DNA of 7,995 nt, from positions 1 through 7,995 of the forward strand of contig DOXU01000275.1 in the NCBI GenBank assembly GCA_003518885.1, given 5' to 3'. The number at the start of each line of letters is the position of its first letter. Position 1 is the stretch's first letter. The notes beneath the pieces were generated by a model. That model searched no databases, had not been told where the DNA came from, and saw only the letters and a list, made by a program, of their open reading frames with translations. The translations under genes and the position numbers were made by a program. This stretch comes from Oscillospiraceae bacterium (GTDB taxonomy: Bacteria > Bacillota > Clostridia > Oscillospirales > Ethanoligenentaceae). Shown here piece by piece: positions 5,149 to 7,995 of this stretch.

Positions 5149-6633
5149 ATGAGTTTAACCAACACAGTAAAAGTCGATACCAATCAATACGAGCTTGAAA
5201 TAGCTGTTGAAAAGGATATATTCGCAAAGGCCGTACAGAGAGCCTATAAGAAAAATGTCTCTAAAATGAATGTTCCCGGCTTTCGTCGTGGACACGCCCC
5301 TCGCTCTGTAGTCGAGAAACTATATGGTCAAGGTATCTTTTTTGAGGATGCAGTGAACGAACTGTATCCCCAAGAGTATGAGAAAGCCGTAAAGGAATCG
5401 GGACTCCACCCAGTGGATCAGGCTGATGTCCATATCGAAAAAGTCGATGAAAATGGCTTTACTTTCAAAGCAAAAGTGACAGTAAAACCAGAAGCCGAAA
5501 TCGGCGAATACAAAGGCTTGAAGGCCACCAAATACATCGAAAAAGTGACCGACGAAGAAATCGATGATGAACTCAAGCGCGTACAAGACCGCAACGCACG
5601 GATTATCACCGTTGATGATCGTGCCGCACAGCTTGAAGATATTGCCACCATCGATTTTGAAGGCTTCATGGACGACAAACCATTTGAAGGCGGAAAAGCA
5701 GAAAAACAGCCATTGAAACTCGGTTCTGGCCAGTTTATTCCAGGCTTTGAAGAGCAAATTGTCGGTCATAAAACAGGCGACAGCTTTGATGTCAATGTCT
5801 CTTTCCCCGAAGATTATCAAGAGAAATCTTTGGCCGGAAAACCAGCTGTCTTTAAAGTAACCCTCCATGAGATCAAAAACCGCGAACTGCCTGCGTTGGA
5901 TGATGAATTTGCAAAAGATGTAAGTGAATTTGACACATTGGCAGAATATCGTGAAGATGTCCGCAAACACTTACAGGAACATAAGGATGAACACGCTGCT
6001 GCTGATGCAGAAGATGATATTATGGACCAGGTAGTTGCCGGCCTAAAGGCGGAAATCCCAGAAGTCATGTATGAGCGGTCTATTGATGGCTTTGTGCAGG
6101 ATTTTGACTATCGTTTACAGTCCCAGGGTATGAATCTGCAGACCTATTTGCAATACACTGGCATGAAAATGGAAGATTTCCGTACTAAATTCCGTCAAGA
6201 TGCAGAACGCCAAGTAAAATTGCGCCTTGCTCTGGAAAAAGTAGCCGATACTGAGAAATTGGCCGCAACAGATGTTGATGTTGAAGCGGAATATAAACGG
6301 ATCTCTGACGAATACAAAGTTGATCTCGATAAAGTAAAGACTATGTTGGATAAAGACAGTGTCATGGAAGATTATCGTGTCAATCAGGCAATTGATCTGA
6401 TCAAAGAAGCAGCAGAGATTGCAGAAAAAGAAGGTCCAAATCCAAAACATCAGCAACCAGAAGAATCTGCCGCTGATGAGAAGAAAAAGACCGACAGCAA
6501 AAAGACCACTAAAACCAAAAAAGCGGCTAAAGAAGAAAAGGCTGATACTGAAAAGGCCCCCAAAGAAAAAAAGGCCACAAAAAAGCATAAAGCCAAAAGT
6601 ACTTCTAAAGCTGAAAAAGAAAAAACAGAGTGA
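5149..6633 (+). CDS. tig: Trigger factor, ribosome-associated chaperone with lysine-rich C-terminal tail
   Basis: Chaperone that docks at the ribosomal exit tunnel and shields nascent chains; its middle domain has the FKBP-type prolyl isomerase fold. The protein is 494 residues from ATG 5149, against about 430 in the family. The N-terminal ribosome-binding domain shows the signature GFRRGHAP at residues 44-51 (preceded by VSKMNVP). The FKBP-like domain spans about 160-248, with LGSGQFIPGFEEQIVGHKTGD at its heart (read in two parts, LGSGQFIPGFEEQ and IVGHKTGD). The alpha-helical substrate-binding part continues from ELPALDDEFAKDV to about residue 427. Residues 428-494 are an added low-complexity tail with 22 Lys in 67, rich in Glu, Ala and Thr, probably disordered. 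Two A-AAA-AAG heptamers lie in this tail. The gene leads the tig-clpP-clpX operon behind tandem promoters; clpP starts 73 bases later. The order is conserved across Firmicutes. Confidence 0.97.
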   Translation: MSLTNTVKVDTNQYELEIAVEKDIFAKAVQRAYKKNVSKMNVPGFRRGHAPRSVVEKLYGQGIFFEDAVNELYPQEYEKAVKESGLHPVDQADVHIEKVDENGFTFKAKVTVKPEAEIGEYKGLKATKYIEKVTDEEIDDELKRVQDRNARIITVDDRAAQLEDIATIDFEGFMDDKPFEGGKAEKQPLKLGSGQFIPGFEEQIVGHKTGDSFDVNVSFPEDYQEKSLAGKPAVFKVTLHEIKNRELPALDDEFAKDVSEFDTLAEYREDVRKHLQEHKDEHAAADAEDDIMDQVVAGLKAEIPEVMYERSIDGFVQDFDYRLQSQGMNLQTYLQYTGMKMEDFRTKFRQDAERQVKLRLALEKVADTEKLAATDVDVEAEYKRISDEYKVDLDKVKTMLDKDSVMEDYRVNQAIDLIKEAAEIAEKEGPNPKHQQPEESAADEKKKTDSKKTTKTKKAAKEEKADTEKAPKEKKATKKHKAKSTSKAEKEKTE

Positions 6634-6690
6634 TTTCACCGGTAGCTCTATGCTGCCTTTGAATAAATAAATTGTATTGAATCAAACCTG

Positions 6691-6696
6691 AAGGAG
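6691..6696 (+). promoter_or_regulatory. Ribosome binding site of clpP
   Basis: AAGGAG lies ten bases before ATG at 6707, slightly longer than ideal. A nearer GTG at 6702 is followed by AAA and TGA (6708-6710) and cannot make a protein, so ATG 6707 is the start; it also gives the standard ClpP N-terminus. Confidence 0.8.
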
Positions 6697-6706
6697 TTGT
6701 TGTGAA

Positions 6707-7291
6707 ATGAGTAGCCTCGTACCATACGTTATTGAACAGACGAGCCGTGGGGAGAGATCTTATGATATTTTTTCCCGCTTGCTGAATGATCGAATCATCA
6801 TGCTTTCTGATCAGGTTAATGATGCAACCGCCAGTCTTGTGGTTGCACAATTGCTGTTCTTGGAGGGTCAGGATCCCGATAAGGATATCCAGCTTTACAT
6901 CAACAGCCCCGGAGGCGTTATCACTGCTGGTATGGCAATTTTTGACACCATGCAGTACATCAAATCCGATGTTTCCACCATTTGCATTGGCATGGCTGCA
7001 AGCATGGCTTCTTTCCTTTTGGCCGCTGGTACAAAAGGAAAACGCTTTGCCCTTCCAAACAGTGAAGTGATGATTCATCAGCCATCCGGCGGTGCGCAAG
7101 GACAGGCAACCGATATTAAAATTGCTGCTGAGCATATTGTGCGGATCCGCAAACGGATGAACACGCTGTATGCTGGTTTTACTGGCAAGCCACTTGAGGA
7201 GATTGAACGTGACACTGAGCGCGATAATTTCTTGACTGCTGATGAAGCCCAGGCCTATGGTTTGATTGATAAGGTAATTACGAAAAGATAA
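6707..7291 (+). CDS. clpP: ATP-dependent Clp protease proteolytic subunit ClpP
   Basis: Serine protease that assembles as a double seven-membered ring and degrades proteins fed into it by ClpX or other Clp ATPases in the cytoplasm. The 194 residues match the family length. The catalytic triad is complete: Ser99 in GMAASMASF, His124 in MIHQPSGG and Asp173 in ERDTERDNF, each one position on from the B. subtilis numbering. The oxyanion region INSPGG is at residues 65-70. The N-terminal axial loop ([20 protein letters not shown]) has normal length, and I see no long propeptide. The sequence resembles the main housekeeping ClpP, not the divergent second ClpP found in some bacteria. It lies 73 bases after tig with no terminator between them, and clpX begins 12 bases after its stop, so the three are probably co-transcribed. 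Confidence 0.98.
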   Translation: MSSLVPYVIEQTSRGERSYDIFSRLLNDRIIMLSDQVNDATASLVVAQLLFLEGQDPDKDIQLYINSPGGVITAGMAIFDTMQYIKSDVSTICIGMAASMASFLLAAGTKGKRFALPNSEVMIHQPSGGAQGQATDIKIAAEHIVRIRKRMNTLYAGFTGKPLEEIERDTERDNFLTADEAQAYGLIDKVITKR

Positions 7292-7303
7292 GGCAGGTGC
7301 TTT

Positions 7304-7995
7304 ATGGCAAAGTTTGATGACAGAAGAGTACTAAAGTGCTCCTTCTGCGGTAAAACACAAGAACAGGTAAAACGGTTAATTGCAGGGCCCGGCGTTTATA
7401 TTTGCAATGAATGTGTTGAGCTTTGCCTGAGCATACTGGAAGATGAGAATGTTGTCACTCACCCGCAGGTCCCAGGGGAAGAAAAATCTATTACTTTGGC
7501 CCGCCCAAAAGAGATTAAAGACATTCTTGACCAATATGTCGTCGGACAAGACGAGGCAAAAGTGGCTTTATCCGTCGCTGTCTATAACCATTATAAACGG
7601 ATATATTTTGGAGAATCTTCCGATATTGACTTGCAAAAGAGCAACATCCTTTTATTAGGTCCTACTGGCGTCGGTAAAACCCTGCTTGCACAAACACTAG
7701 CGCATATTTTAAATGTCCCATTCGCCATTGCGGATGCTACTACATTGACAGAGGCTGGCTATGTAGGCGAGGACGTAGAAAACATTCTGTTACGTTTGAT
7801 CCAGGCTGCAGATTATGATGTAGAGCGTGCCGAGCACGGCATTATTTACATTGATGAAATGGATAAGATCTCCCGTAAATCCGAGAATCCTTCCATTACA
7901 CGTGATGTAAGCGGTGAAGGTGTTCAGCAAAGTATGCTGAAATTGCTTGAAGGTACGATGGTCAATGTGCCGCCTCAGGGCGGCCGGAAGCATCC
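7304..7995 (+). CDS. clpX: ATP-dependent Clp protease ATP-binding subunit ClpX (3' end cut by window)
   Basis: AAA+ unfoldase that recognises tagged or damaged proteins, unfolds them with ATP and threads them into ClpP. The frame is open from ATG 7304 to the window edge, 230 complete codons out of a usual ~420-430, so the second half (sensor motifs, the IGF loop that docks on ClpP) is missing. Visible in order: the N-terminal C4 zinc-binding domain with Cys12, Cys15, Cys34 and Cys37 (CSFC...CNEC); [16 protein letters not shown] (71-86), the AAA+ entry; Walker A GPTGVGKT at 119-126; pore loop 1 GYVGED at 152-157; Walker B IIYIDEMD at 180-187, with Met where Ile is usual (DEID). The start follows clpP by 12 bases, behind AAGGCAGG, a modest ribosome binding site, which suggests translational coupling. 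Nothing looks broken. Confidence 0.98.
   Translation, partial: MAKFDDRRVLKCSFCGKTQEQVKRLIAGPGVYICNECVELCLSILEDENVVTHPQVPGEEKSITLARPKEIKDILDQYVVGQDEAKVALSVAVYNHYKRIYFGESSDIDLQKSNILLLGPTGVGKTLLAQTLAHILNVPFAIADATTLTEAGYVGEDVENILLRLIQAADYDVERAEHGIIYIDEMDKISRKSENPSITRDVSGEGVQQSMLKLLEGTMVNVPPQGGRKH

Noticed and set aside
5320..5970. 216-codon open frame on the - strand inside tig
   Set aside because: It mirrors the codon structure of the well-supported tig gene, has a biased Phe-rich composition typical of antisense frames over Lys/Glu-rich genes, and resembles no family I know.
6115..6639. 174-codon open frame on the - strand over the tig tail
   Set aside because: The Phe/Leu-rich product is simply the reverse complement of Lys/Glu codons (AAA and GAA become TTT and TTC). 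No ribosome binding site or family match.
6419..6670. Lys/Arg-rich 83-codon + strand frame overlapping the end of tig
   Set aside because: It is the shifted reading of the A-rich tail. It has no ribosome binding site of its own and is fully explained by tig base composition.
6634..6706. Separate promoter for clpP in the tig-clpP gap
   Set aside because: The gap is AT-rich (TTGAATAAATAAATTG) but no -35/-10 pair with acceptable spacing was found, and no terminator separates the genes.
6605..7135. 176-codon open frame on the - strand over clpP
   Set aside because: clpP is unambiguous with a complete catalytic triad; the antisense frame has no start signals or recognisable domain.
1..7995. Mobile elements, CRISPR arrays, tRNA or rRNA genes, phage or defence genes
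   Set aside because: No terminal repeats, transposase-like frames, regularly spaced repeats or tRNA-like folds were seen; every long stretch is accounted for by core genes or short gaps.

Overview
All genes lie on the + strand. The window holds six protein-coding genes in three blocks. The moderate base composition, a spore-germination receptor operon, a single-chain glycyl-tRNA synthetase and the order tig-clpP-clpX together point to an endospore-forming member of the Clostridia. The lysine-rich trigger factor tail would fit an Oscillospiraceae/Ruminococcaceae-type genome, but I cannot fix the genus by reading alone.

Layout. (1) Positions 1-818 are the 3' part of glyS, glycyl-tRNA synthetase, closed by a strong intrinsic terminator at 883-932. 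(2) After a leader of about 160 bases with competing inverted repeats comes a compact three-gene germination receptor operon of the GerA type in the order A-B-C: the N-soluble/membrane A subunit (1096-2643, GTG start), the transporter-like B subunit (2685-3797) and the lipoprotein C subunit (3784-4989). B and C overlap by 14 bases. (3) A 159-base gap without a convincing terminator carries two good vegetative-type promoters. It is followed by tig (trigger factor, 5149-6633), clpP (6707-7291) and clpX (7304 to the window edge, incomplete).

How they work together. The A, B and C proteins are expected to form one nutrient-sensing receptor in the spore inner membrane. Trigger factor receives nascent chains at the ribosome, and ClpX unfolds substrates and feeds them to the ClpP barrel, so the last block is a protein folding and turnover operon. 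glyS is an unrelated housekeeping neighbour.

The window is mostly ordinary core genome with no mobile element, CRISPR array or RNA gene. Points worth a second look are the leader of the germination operon (mutually exclusive helices just before the ribosome binding site, and an ATG-TGA pair overlapping the GTG start), the 35-residue Ser/Gly linker in the C subunit, the tandem tig promoters with an inverted repeat over the second -10, and the 67-residue lysine-rich tail of trigger factor. That tail is encoded with two in-frame A-AAA-AAG heptamers that share one -1-frame stop.
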